In this document: positions 25,474 to 32,111 of the stretch, piece by piece
Numbering within the stretch: the stretch's first letter is position 1
How the letters are laid out: each line of letters starts with the position of its first letter
Made by a program: the position numbers and the translations under genes
Assembly (NCBI GenBank): GCA_005882215.1
Contig: VBCK01000150.1
Location: 1 to 32,357, forward strand
Direction of reading: 5' to 3'
Source of the DNA: Betaproteobacteria bacterium
GTDB lineage: Bacteria; Pseudomonadota; Gammaproteobacteria; Burkholderiales; Burkholderiaceae_F
Length of the DNA stretch: 32,357 nucleotides
The notes under the pieces: generated by a model
The model's input: only the letters and a program-made list of their open reading frames with translations
Database searches by the model: none
Told to the model about the DNA's origin: nothing

Positions 25474-27180
25474 ATGAATACGGGCGAAAGCAAGGGGCCG
25501 CCACTCGGTGCGCCGGACGAGATTGCCGCCCGGGCTTCCGAAGAAATTCTGGGGCCCAACCCGTTCGTCGGGCTGCGTCCCCAGGACATCTTCGCCGCTG
25601 CGCACCAGATCGGCGCGCAGGCCCTGCGGCAGCCCACGCTGGTGCTGGAGCAGGAGGCTGCGCTGGCCCGTGAACTGCTCTCGGTGCTGTCCGGCAACGC
25701 GAAGCTCGATCCGCCGCAGGGCGACAAGCGCTTCACGGACTCGGCTTGGCGGGACAATCCTTTCTACCGCATGTATCTGCAAGGCTACCTGGCTTGGGGC
25801 AAGGCGCTCTCGGGATTCGTTGCGCGCTCTGCGCTAGATGCGAAGAGCAAGGAACGGGCGAGCTTCGTGGTGTCGCTTGTGACCGACGCGCTGGCGCCGA
25901 CCAATACCTTGCTCGGCAATCCGGCGGCGTTGAAGAAGATCATCGAATCCGGCGGCGCGAGCCTGGTCGCCGGCCTGCAGAACATGATGGCGGATCTCAC
26001 GAAGAACCAAGGCATGCCCGCCCAGGTGAACAAGCAGGCCTTTCGACTGGGTGAGAACCTGGCGCGCTCGCCCGGCGCAGTGGTGTTTCGCAACGACCTG
26101 CTGGAGTTGATCCAGTACGCGCCGTCGACTTCGGATGTCTACGCACGTCCGCATTTGATCGTGCCGCCGCAGATCAACAAGTATTACATCTTTGACCTAT
26201 CGCCCGGCAGGAGCATCGTCGAGTTCATGGTCAAGAGCGGATTCCAGGTGTTTGTAGTGAGTTGGCGCAATCCCACGCCAGCGCAGCGGAGCTGGGATAT
26301 GGAGGCTTATGTGGCGGCGCTGCTGCAGGCCATCGAGGCGGTGTGCGACATCGCGGACTCCGAGGACGTCAACCTGCATGGGGCCTGCTCCGGCGCGATG
26401 ACGATGTCGGCGCTGCTCGGCCACCTGGCGGCCAAAGGCGATCGGCTGGTCAACGCGGCGACGCTGATGGTCGCCGTATTGGACTGCACCGCCGACTCGC
26501 AGCTGGGGTTGTTCGCCACACCGGAGGCCATTGCCGCGGCCAAGCAGAACTCGGCGGGGAAGGGCGTGCTCGAAGGTCAGGAAATGGGCCGCGTGTTCGC
26601 CTGGATGCGTCCGAACGACCTCGTGTGGAACTACTGGGTCAACAATTACCTGATGGGTAATCCCCCGCCGGCGTTCGACATACTCTATTGGAACAACGAT
26701 ACGACACGTCTTGCCGCCAGGTTCCACGCCCAGCTACTCGACATCTTTGTCGGAAACCTGTTCAGGAAGCCCGGAGCGATCCCTATTCTGGGCACGCATG
26801 TCAATCTGTCGGAAGTGACTTGCGACAAATACGTGGTTGCCGGTGTCACGGACCACATCACACCGTGGAAGGGCGTTTACAACGCGGCGCGCAGTTTCGG
26901 TGGTAAGAGCGAGTTCATCCTGAGCTCGAGCGGTCACATCCAGAGCTTGATCAACCCGCCAGGCAATCCGAAAGCGAAGTTCTACCTGAACCCGCAGCTG
27001 CCGCCGGATGCCGAGCAGTGGCTGGCGGAGGCCAAGCCGGCTTTCGATTCCTGGTGGGTCCACTGGCGGCACTGGCTCGTCGCGCGCTCCGGGGAAAAAC
27101 GCCCGGCACCAGCAGCGCTGGGCAACGACCGCAACAAGCCTGGAGCGGATGCACCTGGCACCTATGTTACCGAGCCGTAG
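25474..27180 (+). CDS. phaC: Class II poly(3-hydroxyalkanoate) synthase
   Basis: 568 residues. It polymerises (R)-3-hydroxyacyl-CoA. The catalytic triad is C305 in the lipase-like box GACSG (303-307), D460 in VTDHITPW, and H488 in SSGHIQS; the intervals of 155 and 28 residues equal those of Pseudomonas PhaC1. Long stretches such as WNYWVNNYL, FDILYWNNDTTRLAA and the ending GTYVTEP agree with class II (medium-chain) synthases as I remember them rather than with class I enzymes. The N-terminus GPNPFVGLR also fits. Expected product is medium-chain PHA from beta-oxidation intermediates. Phasin and depolymerase genes follow. Class II genes are best known from Pseudomonas, so their presence beside betaproteobacterial-type etf genes is notable. 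Confidence 0.94.
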   Translation: MNTGESKGPPLGAPDEIAARASEEILGPNPFVGLRPQDIFAAAHQIGAQALRQPTLVLEQEAALARELLSVLSGNAKLDPPQGDKRFTDSAWRDNPFYRMYLQGYLAWGKALSGFVARSALDAKSKERASFVVSLVTDALAPTNTLLGNPAALKKIIESGGASLVAGLQNMMADLTKNQGMPAQVNKQAFRLGENLARSPGAVVFRNDLLELIQYAPSTSDVYARPHLIVPPQINKYYIFDLSPGRSIVEFMVKSGFQVFVVSWRNPTPAQRSWDMEAYVAALLQAIEAVCDIADSEDVNLHGACSGAMTMSALLGHLAAKGDRLVNAATLMVAVLDCTADSQLGLFATPEAIAAAKQNSAGKGVLEGQEMGRVFAWMRPNDLVWNYWVNNYLMGNPPPAFDILYWNNDTTRLAARFHAQLLDIFVGNLFRKPGAIPILGTHVNLSEVTCDKYVVAGVTDHITPWKGVYNAARSFGGKSEFILSSSGHIQSLINPPGNPKAKFYLNPQLPPDAEQWLAEAKPAFDSWWVHWRHWLVARSGEKRPAPAALGNDRNKPGADAPGTYVTEP

Positions 27181-27186
27181 TCCCTG

Positions 27187-27210
27187 GCGGGCTTTTGAGT
27201 TTTTGCCCGC
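27187..27210 (+). other. Inverted repeat between phaC and the phasin gene
   Basis: GCGGGC (27187-27192) pairs with GCCCGC (27205-27210) around a T-rich 12-base loop. It lies just after the phaC stop. No T run follows the right arm, so full termination is unlikely; it may stabilise or attenuate the mRNA and allow a different level of phasin. Confidence 0.3.
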
Positions 27211-27244
27211 TGCGCTTTAACCTGACCACCCGGAAGGAAATACC

Positions 27245-27676
27245 ATGGACCAAGCCAAAGCTGGACAAGCCACCTCCACTAGTCTGTTTGGCGATTTCAG
27301 CAAATTGATCGAACAGTTCAAGTTGCCGGGGATCGACCTGAATGCCTTGATGGAAGCGCGACGCAAGGACATCGACGCGCTCGCGGCCGCCAACCGGACC
27401 GCACTCGAAGGCATTCAATCCCTGAATCAAAAGCAGGCCGAGATCCTGCGCGCGACAATGGACCAATTGCAGTCGATCGTGAAAACCGCTGCGGGAAGCG
27501 CAACGTCTGCGAGCACGGGGGAGATCGTGCAACAGGCTTTGCAGAAGGCATTTTTGAGCATGCGGGAGCTGGCGGAAGTTGCTTACAAGAGTCAATCCGA
27601 TGCATTCGCTGTCGTGAGCCAACGCGCGCAGGAGAACATCCAGGAAGTGAAGGGCCTTCTGCAACCGAAGAAATGA
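27245..27676 (+). CDS. Phasin family protein
   Basis: 143 residues, strongly helical and without cysteine, the profile of phasins that coat PHA granules. The segment FKLPGIDLNALMEARRKDID, followed by ALAAANRTALEGIQSLNQKQ, is characteristic of the family; the C-terminal half is amphipathic. Phasins control granule number and size and may recruit PhaC and PhaZ. The gene is 64 bases after phaC, with AAGGAAA upstream of the ATG, and its stop overlaps the phaZ start (ATGA at 27673). Confidence 0.88.
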   Translation: MDQAKAGQATSTSLFGDFSKLIEQFKLPGIDLNALMEARRKDIDALAAANRTALEGIQSLNQKQAEILRATMDQLQSIVKTAAGSATSASTGEIVQQALQKAFLSMRELAEVAYKSQSDAFAVVSQRAQENIQEVKGLLQPKK

Positions 27677-28515
27677 GCGAAACTCCGATCGACCTGGAGT
27701 CCGTGACCGGGATAGAGATCCGCGATGTCGACCTGGACGGGCAACGGTTGCGCGCCGGTATTCGGCGCGCACGCGACAGCACGACGCCATTGCTGGTATT
27801 CAATGGCATCGGCGCCAATCTCGAGCTCGTGCAACCCTTTGTCGAAGCGCTGGAAGGCGTGGAGGTCGTCGTCTTCGACGTTCCCGGAGTCGGGGGATCC
27901 CCGGCTCCGACCTTGCCTTACCGGTTCACGTCGCTGGCCTGGCTCGCCGACAAGCTGATGAAGCGGCTGGGCTACGCCACGCAGGTGGATGTCCTGGGTG
28001 TGTCATGGGGAGGGGCGCTAGCTCAACAGTTTGCACACCAGTTCTCGAGCCGCTGCCGCCGCTTGATCCTGGCCTCCACCTCGGCGGGCGCCATTATGGT
28101 GCCGGGCAAATTGTCGGTGCTTTCCAAGCTGATCGTTCCGCGGCGTTACACGGATCCGGAGTACCTGCAAAAAGTCGGCGGCGAGCTCTATGGGGGCGCA
28201 TATCGGCGCAATCCTCGCTTGCTCCAGGAACACAGTCGCCACATCCGTCCGCCGCGCGGCCGCGGCTATTTCTACCAGCTGTTTGCCGCGTGGGGCTGGA
28301 CCAGCCTGCCCTGGCTCGGCTCGCTGCGGCAGCCCACGCTGGTCATGCACGGTAACGACGACCCGATCGTTCCCCTGATCAATGCCAAGATCCTCGCCGC
28401 GCGGATCCCCAACGCGAAGCTGTACGTGATCGACGACGGGCATCTGTTTCTCGTTGCCCGAGCGCAGGAGGTCGCGCCGGTCGTGAAGAGCTTTCTCGCG
28501 CAGGACGCTTCCTGA
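27673..28515 (+). CDS. phaZ: Intracellular medium-chain PHA depolymerase
   Basis: 280 residues with an alpha/beta hydrolase fold. The triad is S111 in GVSWGG, D230 in GNDDPIVP and H257 in DDGHLFL; the intervals (119 and 27 residues) are the same as in Pseudomonas putida PhaZ. FNGIGANLEL (43-52) holds the oxyanion region and FDVPGVGGS follows, also as in that enzyme. It hydrolyses stored medium-chain PHA to 3-hydroxy acids, which an acyl-CoA synthetase can reactivate. The start overlaps the phasin stop, so the two are probably translationally coupled. Together with PhaC and phasin it gives a complete granule cycle. Confidence 0.94.
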   Translation: MSETPIDLESVTGIEIRDVDLDGQRLRAGIRRARDSTTPLLVFNGIGANLELVQPFVEALEGVEVVVFDVPGVGGSPAPTLPYRFTSLAWLADKLMKRLGYATQVDVLGVSWGGALAQQFAHQFSSRCRRLILASTSAGAIMVPGKLSVLSKLIVPRRYTDPEYLQKVGGELYGGAYRRNPRLLQEHSRHIRPPRGRGYFYQLFAAWGWTSLPWLGSLRQPTLVMHGNDDPIVPLINAKILAARIPNAKLYVIDDGHLFLVARAQEVAPVVKSFLAQDAS

Positions 28516-28520
28516 TCGCC

Positions 28521-29801
28521 ATGGTCAGCCGCGAAGCAGGCGGCCGCAGACCCCTGGATGAGGCGCAGGCGCGCTCCAAGGCGGACCGATTGCGCCGCAT
28601 GCAACGGCTTGCCACCTCGCTGCTCGGGTTGATGCTGGCGATCCTGGCGATGAGCGCAGCATACGAGTCCCGCCATCCCGGGCTGCACTGGATACGCGCC
28701 TTCGCCGAGGCGGGCGCGATCGGCGCCCTGGCCGACTGGTACGCCGTGACAGCCTTGTTTCGCTACCCGCTGGGTTTGCCGATCCCCCATACCGCGATCG
28801 TCTCCCGCAACAAGGACAGGATCGGCGAGAGCCTCGGCGATTTCGTCGAACAGAACTTCCTGACGCCCGGAAACATCACCGCCAAGCTTCGGCAGCACGA
28901 CGCGGCGCAGGCGCTTGCCCGGTGGCTGGCTGCGCGCAGGAACAGCCTTGCGGTAGCCTCGGCCGTCGCGGATTTTGTTCCTGTGATGCTGAGCGGGTTG
29001 AAGGACGAGGAGATCCGGCAATTCTTCGATCGCACCCTCACGCCTCAATTGCTGAGCCTTAACGTGTCGCGGATAGCAGGCAACGTGCTGGCGATGCTGA
29101 CAGAAGGCGAACGGCACCAGGTGCTGCTCGATAGGGCGCTGCAGGCCTTGGAGCGCTGGCTCGTCGCGAAGCAAGGTCTGATCGAGGCCAAGTTCAGCGA
29201 AGCGTCCCGCTATACGCCCCGTGGACTGGACAGTTACGTGGTCAACAAATTTCGACAGGGAATCGTGACGCTGCTCCACGAAGTGGTGGAGAACCCGCGG
29301 CACGAGCTGCGCCAGCAGTTCGATCAAGCAGTGCGGGACCTGATTCACGACCTGATGAACTCCGAGGAGTATCGTCAGAAGGGGCAGGCGCTTCTGAGGA
29401 AATTGGTCGAGCATCTGCAAGCCGAAAAGTTCTACCGATTGCTGTGGGACGACGTCAGGAGGCGGGTTCAGGCTGACCTGGAGAGCGAGTCTTCCTTGAT
29501 CAAAGAGCACATCGCTAGCGCGTTGACCGTATTGGGCGAAGCATTGCTCGAGGAGGCTGGCGTACGGCAGAAGCTCAATGAGTGGTGGCTGGACGCCATA
29601 CATAAGGTGGTCGTGCGCTTCAGGCACCAGATATCCGGCCTGATCACCGATGTGGTGAAGAGCTGGGACGCCGAAGAAGTCAGCCGTGCAGTGGAGCTGG
29701 AGATCGGCAGGGATCTGCAATACATACGGATCAATGGCACGCTGGTCGGCGGCACGGTCGGCTTGCTCCTCCATGCCGGGATGTACCTCGCGGGCACTTA
29801 G
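28521..29801 (+). CDS. DUF445 family membrane protein
   Basis: 426 residues. A membrane helix at about 30-48 is followed by HWIRAFAEAGAIGALADWYAVTALFR, the conserved DUF445 segment, and a second membrane helix closes the protein (about 404-425, GTLVGGTVGLLLHAGMYLAG). The long middle is helical with coiled-coil character and would lie on one side of the membrane. The function of the family is not established. It begins five bases after phaZ, so it belongs to the same transcript, but a link to PHA granules or to envelope transport is only guilt by association. Confidence 0.85.
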   Translation: MVSREAGGRRPLDEAQARSKADRLRRMQRLATSLLGLMLAILAMSAAYESRHPGLHWIRAFAEAGAIGALADWYAVTALFRYPLGLPIPHTAIVSRNKDRIGESLGDFVEQNFLTPGNITAKLRQHDAAQALARWLAARRNSLAVASAVADFVPVMLSGLKDEEIRQFFDRTLTPQLLSLNVSRIAGNVLAMLTEGERHQVLLDRALQALERWLVAKQGLIEAKFSEASRYTPRGLDSYVVNKFRQGIVTLLHEVVENPRHELRQQFDQAVRDLIHDLMNSEEYRQKGQALLRKLVEHLQAEKFYRLLWDDVRRRVQADLESESSLIKEHIASALTVLGEALLEEAGVRQKLNEWWLDAIHKVVVRFRHQISGLITDVVKSWDAEEVSRAVELEIGRDLQYIRINGTLVGGTVGLLLHAGMYLAGT

Positions 29802-29851
29802 CCAGGCCGCCAACCCGCGACTGCAAAAACGCTCAGAACTGGGGGAAAAGC

Positions 29852-30679
29852 ATGCTGGTCACCCGATATCTTGCGAAAGACCTGTTCAATGGCAAGACCG
29901 TTTTCGTGACCGGTGGCGGCAGCGGTATCAATCTCGGAGTAGCGAAGAACTTCGCGGCCTTGGGCGCCAATGTGGCGATTTGCGGCCGCACCCGGGAAAA
30001 GCTGAACGCAGCGGCGGCCGAGCTCTCTGCGCTCGGCGCCAAGGTCTGTGCAGTCGCTGCCGATGTGCGCGAATTCGGGGCCCTTGAGAAGGCCTTTGCG
30101 AGAAGTGCGGCGGAACTGGGTCCCATGGACGTGCTGGTGTGCGGCGCTGCCGGTAATTTTCTGGTGCCCGCCGAGACGCTTTCGCCCAACGGTTTCAAGA
30201 GCGTCATCGACATCGATCTGCTCGGTTCGTTCAACGCCTCGCGGGCGTCATTCGAGCAGCTGCGGGCGACCAAGGGCACCATCATCTACATTTCGGCGGG
30301 CATGGCCTACATGCCGCACGCTTTCCAGGTGCACGTGGGCGCTGCCAAGGCCGGCATCGACATGATGATGAAGAACCTGGCCATCGAATGGGGCCGCCAC
30401 GGCGTACGCACCAACAGCATCGTGCCCGGGCCGATCGAGGGAACTGAAGGGATGAAACGGCTGTCGGGTGAAGCACAGCTGGCAAAGCTCATCAACGGCA
30501 TTCCGCTCAAGCGCATGGGCACGGTGGACGATATCGGCCAGGCCGCCGTTTTCCTGGCCTCACCGCTCGCTGCCTACATTTCCGGCTGCGTGATGGTGGT
30601 GGATGGTGGCCAGAACCTGGCCGGTTCGGCTCTGTTCAACATGGGTGCTGAACAGATGCTTCGCGCCCAGGTAGGATGA
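29852..30679 (+). CDS. 2,4-dienoyl-CoA reductase (SDR family, DECR-like)
   Basis: 275 residues. The NADPH loop is GGGSGI (22-27). At the active site the usual tyrosine of YxxxK is absent: the segment reads QVHVGAAKAGIDMM, keeping the lysine, exactly as in mitochondrial and peroxisomal 2,4-dienoyl-CoA reductases, which read QVHAGSAKAA. AIEWGRHGVRTNSIVPGPI then GTEGMKRL also match that group. These enzymes reduce 2,4-dienoyl-CoA to a 3-enoyl-CoA so that chains with double bonds can be oxidised. This is unlike bacterial FadH, which is a large iron-sulfur flavoprotein. It is followed after six bases by the dienoyl-CoA isomerase, its partner in the reductase-dependent route. Confidence 0.87.
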   Translation: MLVTRYLAKDLFNGKTVFVTGGGSGINLGVAKNFAALGANVAICGRTREKLNAAAAELSALGAKVCAVAADVREFGALEKAFARSAAELGPMDVLVCGAAGNFLVPAETLSPNGFKSVIDIDLLGSFNASRASFEQLRATKGTIIYISAGMAYMPHAFQVHVGAAKAGIDMMMKNLAIEWGRHGVRTNSIVPGPIEGTEGMKRLSGEAQLAKLINGIPLKRMGTVDDIGQAAVFLASPLAAYISGCVMVVDGGQNLAGSALFNMGAEQMLRAQVG

Positions 30680-30685
30680 CAGATC

Positions 30686-31498
30686 ATGAACCTGGAGACC
30701 GTGAATCTGGTCGTCTCAGAGAGGGTTGCCCGGATCGAGCTGAATCGGCCGGACAAGGCCAATGCGATGAACCGGCAGATGTGGCAGGACATCCTGGCTG
30801 CCTTCCGCAGGGTGGACGAGATGACCGAAGCCCGCGTCGCCGTGATCAGCGGCCGCGGCAAGTACTTCACGTCGGGCATTGACCTCGACATGCTGGCGGG
30901 GCTGAGACAGCAGATGCAGGACGATTGCGATGGCCGTTCCAGCGAGAGGCTGCGCCGGACGATTCTCGACCTGCAGGACACGCTGAGCAGCATCGAGCGC
31001 TGTCGCAAGCCGGTCATCGCCGAAATCCACGGTGCCTGCATCGGTGGCGGCATCGATCTGATCACCTGTTGCGATATGCGCTATGCCGCTGCCGACGCGT
31101 ATTTCTCGGTGAAGGAGATCGACGTGGGTATGACCGCGGACGTTGGTACGCTTCAGCGCCTGCCAAAGCTGGTGCCCGACGGGGTCGTGCGTGAACTGGC
31201 TTACACCGGCCGGCGCTTCGACGCCGACGAAGCAAAAGCGATTGGCCTGGTGAATAACGTTTATCAGACACCCGAGGCCCTGCGCGCAGGTGTCGCGGAA
31301 ACCGCCGCTACCATTGCCGCGAAGTCGCCACTGTCGATCCGCGGCATCAAGGAGATGATCCTTTACTCGCGCGACCATTCGGTGGCCGACGGTTTGAACT
31401 ACGTCGCCACATGGAACGCCGCGATGCTGATGTCGGAAGATCTCGCCGAGGCGATGATCGCGGCGAAAGAGAAGCGGGCGCCAAAATTCCGGGATTAG
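30686..31498 (+). CDS. Delta3,5-delta2,4-dienoyl-CoA isomerase (ECH1-like crotonase)
   Basis: 270 residues of the crotonase fold. GACIGGGIDLITCCDMRY (117-133) forms the oxyanion hole. The three acidic residues D124, E144 and D152 have the spacing (20 and 8) of D176, E196 and D204 in rat ECH1; SVKEIDVGMTADVGTLQRLP (141-160) and LLYSRDHSVA-like LYSRDHSVADGLNYVATWN are near-identical to the ECH1 pattern. It converts 3,5-dienoyl-CoA to 2,4-dienoyl-CoA, the substrate of the reductase encoded just upstream. It is the last gene of the rightward run; a GC hairpin follows the stop and then the right 42-bp repeat. Confidence 0.92.
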   Translation: MNLETVNLVVSERVARIELNRPDKANAMNRQMWQDILAAFRRVDEMTEARVAVISGRGKYFTSGIDLDMLAGLRQQMQDDCDGRSSERLRRTILDLQDTLSSIERCRKPVIAEIHGACIGGGIDLITCCDMRYAAADAYFSVKEIDVGMTADVGTLQRLPKLVPDGVVRELAYTGRRFDADEAKAIGLVNNVYQTPEALRAGVAETAATIAAKSPLSIRGIKEMILYSRDHSVADGLNYVATWNAAMLMSEDLAEAMIAAKEKRAPKFRD

Positions 31499-31516
31499 CG
31501 CGCGTCCGTGGCGCGC
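31498..31516 (+). terminator. Hairpin after the last cluster gene
   Basis: GCGCGC (31498-31503) pairs with GCGCGC (31511-31516) over a seven-base loop, starting at the last base of the stop codon of the ECH1-like gene. There is no T tract, so intrinsic termination is doubtful; the position makes a 3'-end role plausible. Confidence 0.3.
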
Positions 31517-31529
31517 AACCGACGACTGC

Positions 31530-31571
31530 TTCGACTGTAGGTAATTTTGCGCTGCTATGCAGTACCCTTAC
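31530..31571 (+). repeat. 42-bp direct repeat, right copy
   Basis: Second copy of the sequence at 741-782 with 40 of 42 bases identical. It begins 32 bases after the stop of the ECH1-like gene and ends two bases before the point where an epoxide hydrolase reading frame resumes mid-protein. The identity stops abruptly at both ends. The truncated hydrolase at its right edge shows that this copy marks a real recombination or insertion boundary. Confidence 0.85.
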
Positions 31572-31573
31572 AG

Positions 31574-32042
31574 ATGAGAGCCATCGCGTCAGCCGGATAT
31601 CGAGCAATTGCTCCAGACATGCGCGGCTATGGACGCAGCTCAGCCAGGTGCGACCGGAGGCCGATCAAATTTGGGCCGACGCTGCGGTTACCATTCCAGG
31701 AATTCTGTATTGGGCATCGGGTTCTGCTCCAGCCGACAAGCGGTGGAGCCCTATGGACCCTGCCCGAAGCCTTCATCGTCCGGCTCCCGGGCCGTTGCCA
31801 ACGTGGGCGGAGCCAGATTACGTCGCTCATAACGTCGCTGAATTCCGGCGTACCGGCTTTCACGGTGGCCTGAATTACTACCGCGCCGCCGAACTGTATT
31901 TCGATCTGTCCGCCCCTTGGAAAGGCGCGAAGATCACCCAACCTTCCTTTTTCATTGCGGGGAAGGTGGATGGCCTGGAGCAGCTCTATCCACCCGCGGA
32001 CCAACTCCGCCCCTTCGTTCCCGGTCTCGTGGGGCGCCTCCG
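31574..32042 (+). pseudogene. Epoxide hydrolase (alpha/beta hydrolase) remnant
   Basis: Two pieces in different frames. The first (31574 to about 31645) reads MRAIASAGYRAIAPDMRGYG then RSSA, the segment that follows the oxyanion HGFPE motif in epoxide hydrolases. The second (about 31654-32042) reads PEADQIWADAA, then RRTGFHGGLNYYRAAELYF, DLSAPWKGAKITQPSFFIAG and DGLEQLYPPAD, the lid and C-terminal half. Missing are the N-terminus, roughly 100 residues around the HDWG nucleophile, and the C-terminal end with the catalytic histidine. The gene is dead. It starts at the edge of the 42-bp repeat, so its 5' part was removed by the event that placed that repeat. Confidence 0.8.
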
Positions 32043-32048
32043 CTGCGG

Positions 32049-32111
32049 AACGAGACTAATGCCGTCACCTGCACCTACGAGTGCACGTTTTGCTCGGACT
32101 GCGTCGAGCAA
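32049..32111 (+). pseudogene. DUF1272 zinc-ribbon fragment
   Basis: The frame reads NAVTCTYECTFCSDCVEQ, which matches the middle of small DUF1272 proteins (ICxFECTFCxDCxE). The usual N-terminal CExC half and the C-terminal CPNCGG are absent. It follows the epoxide hydrolase remnant within ten bases and runs into unrelated sequence after about 32111, so it is a scrap left by rearrangement. Confidence 0.55.
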
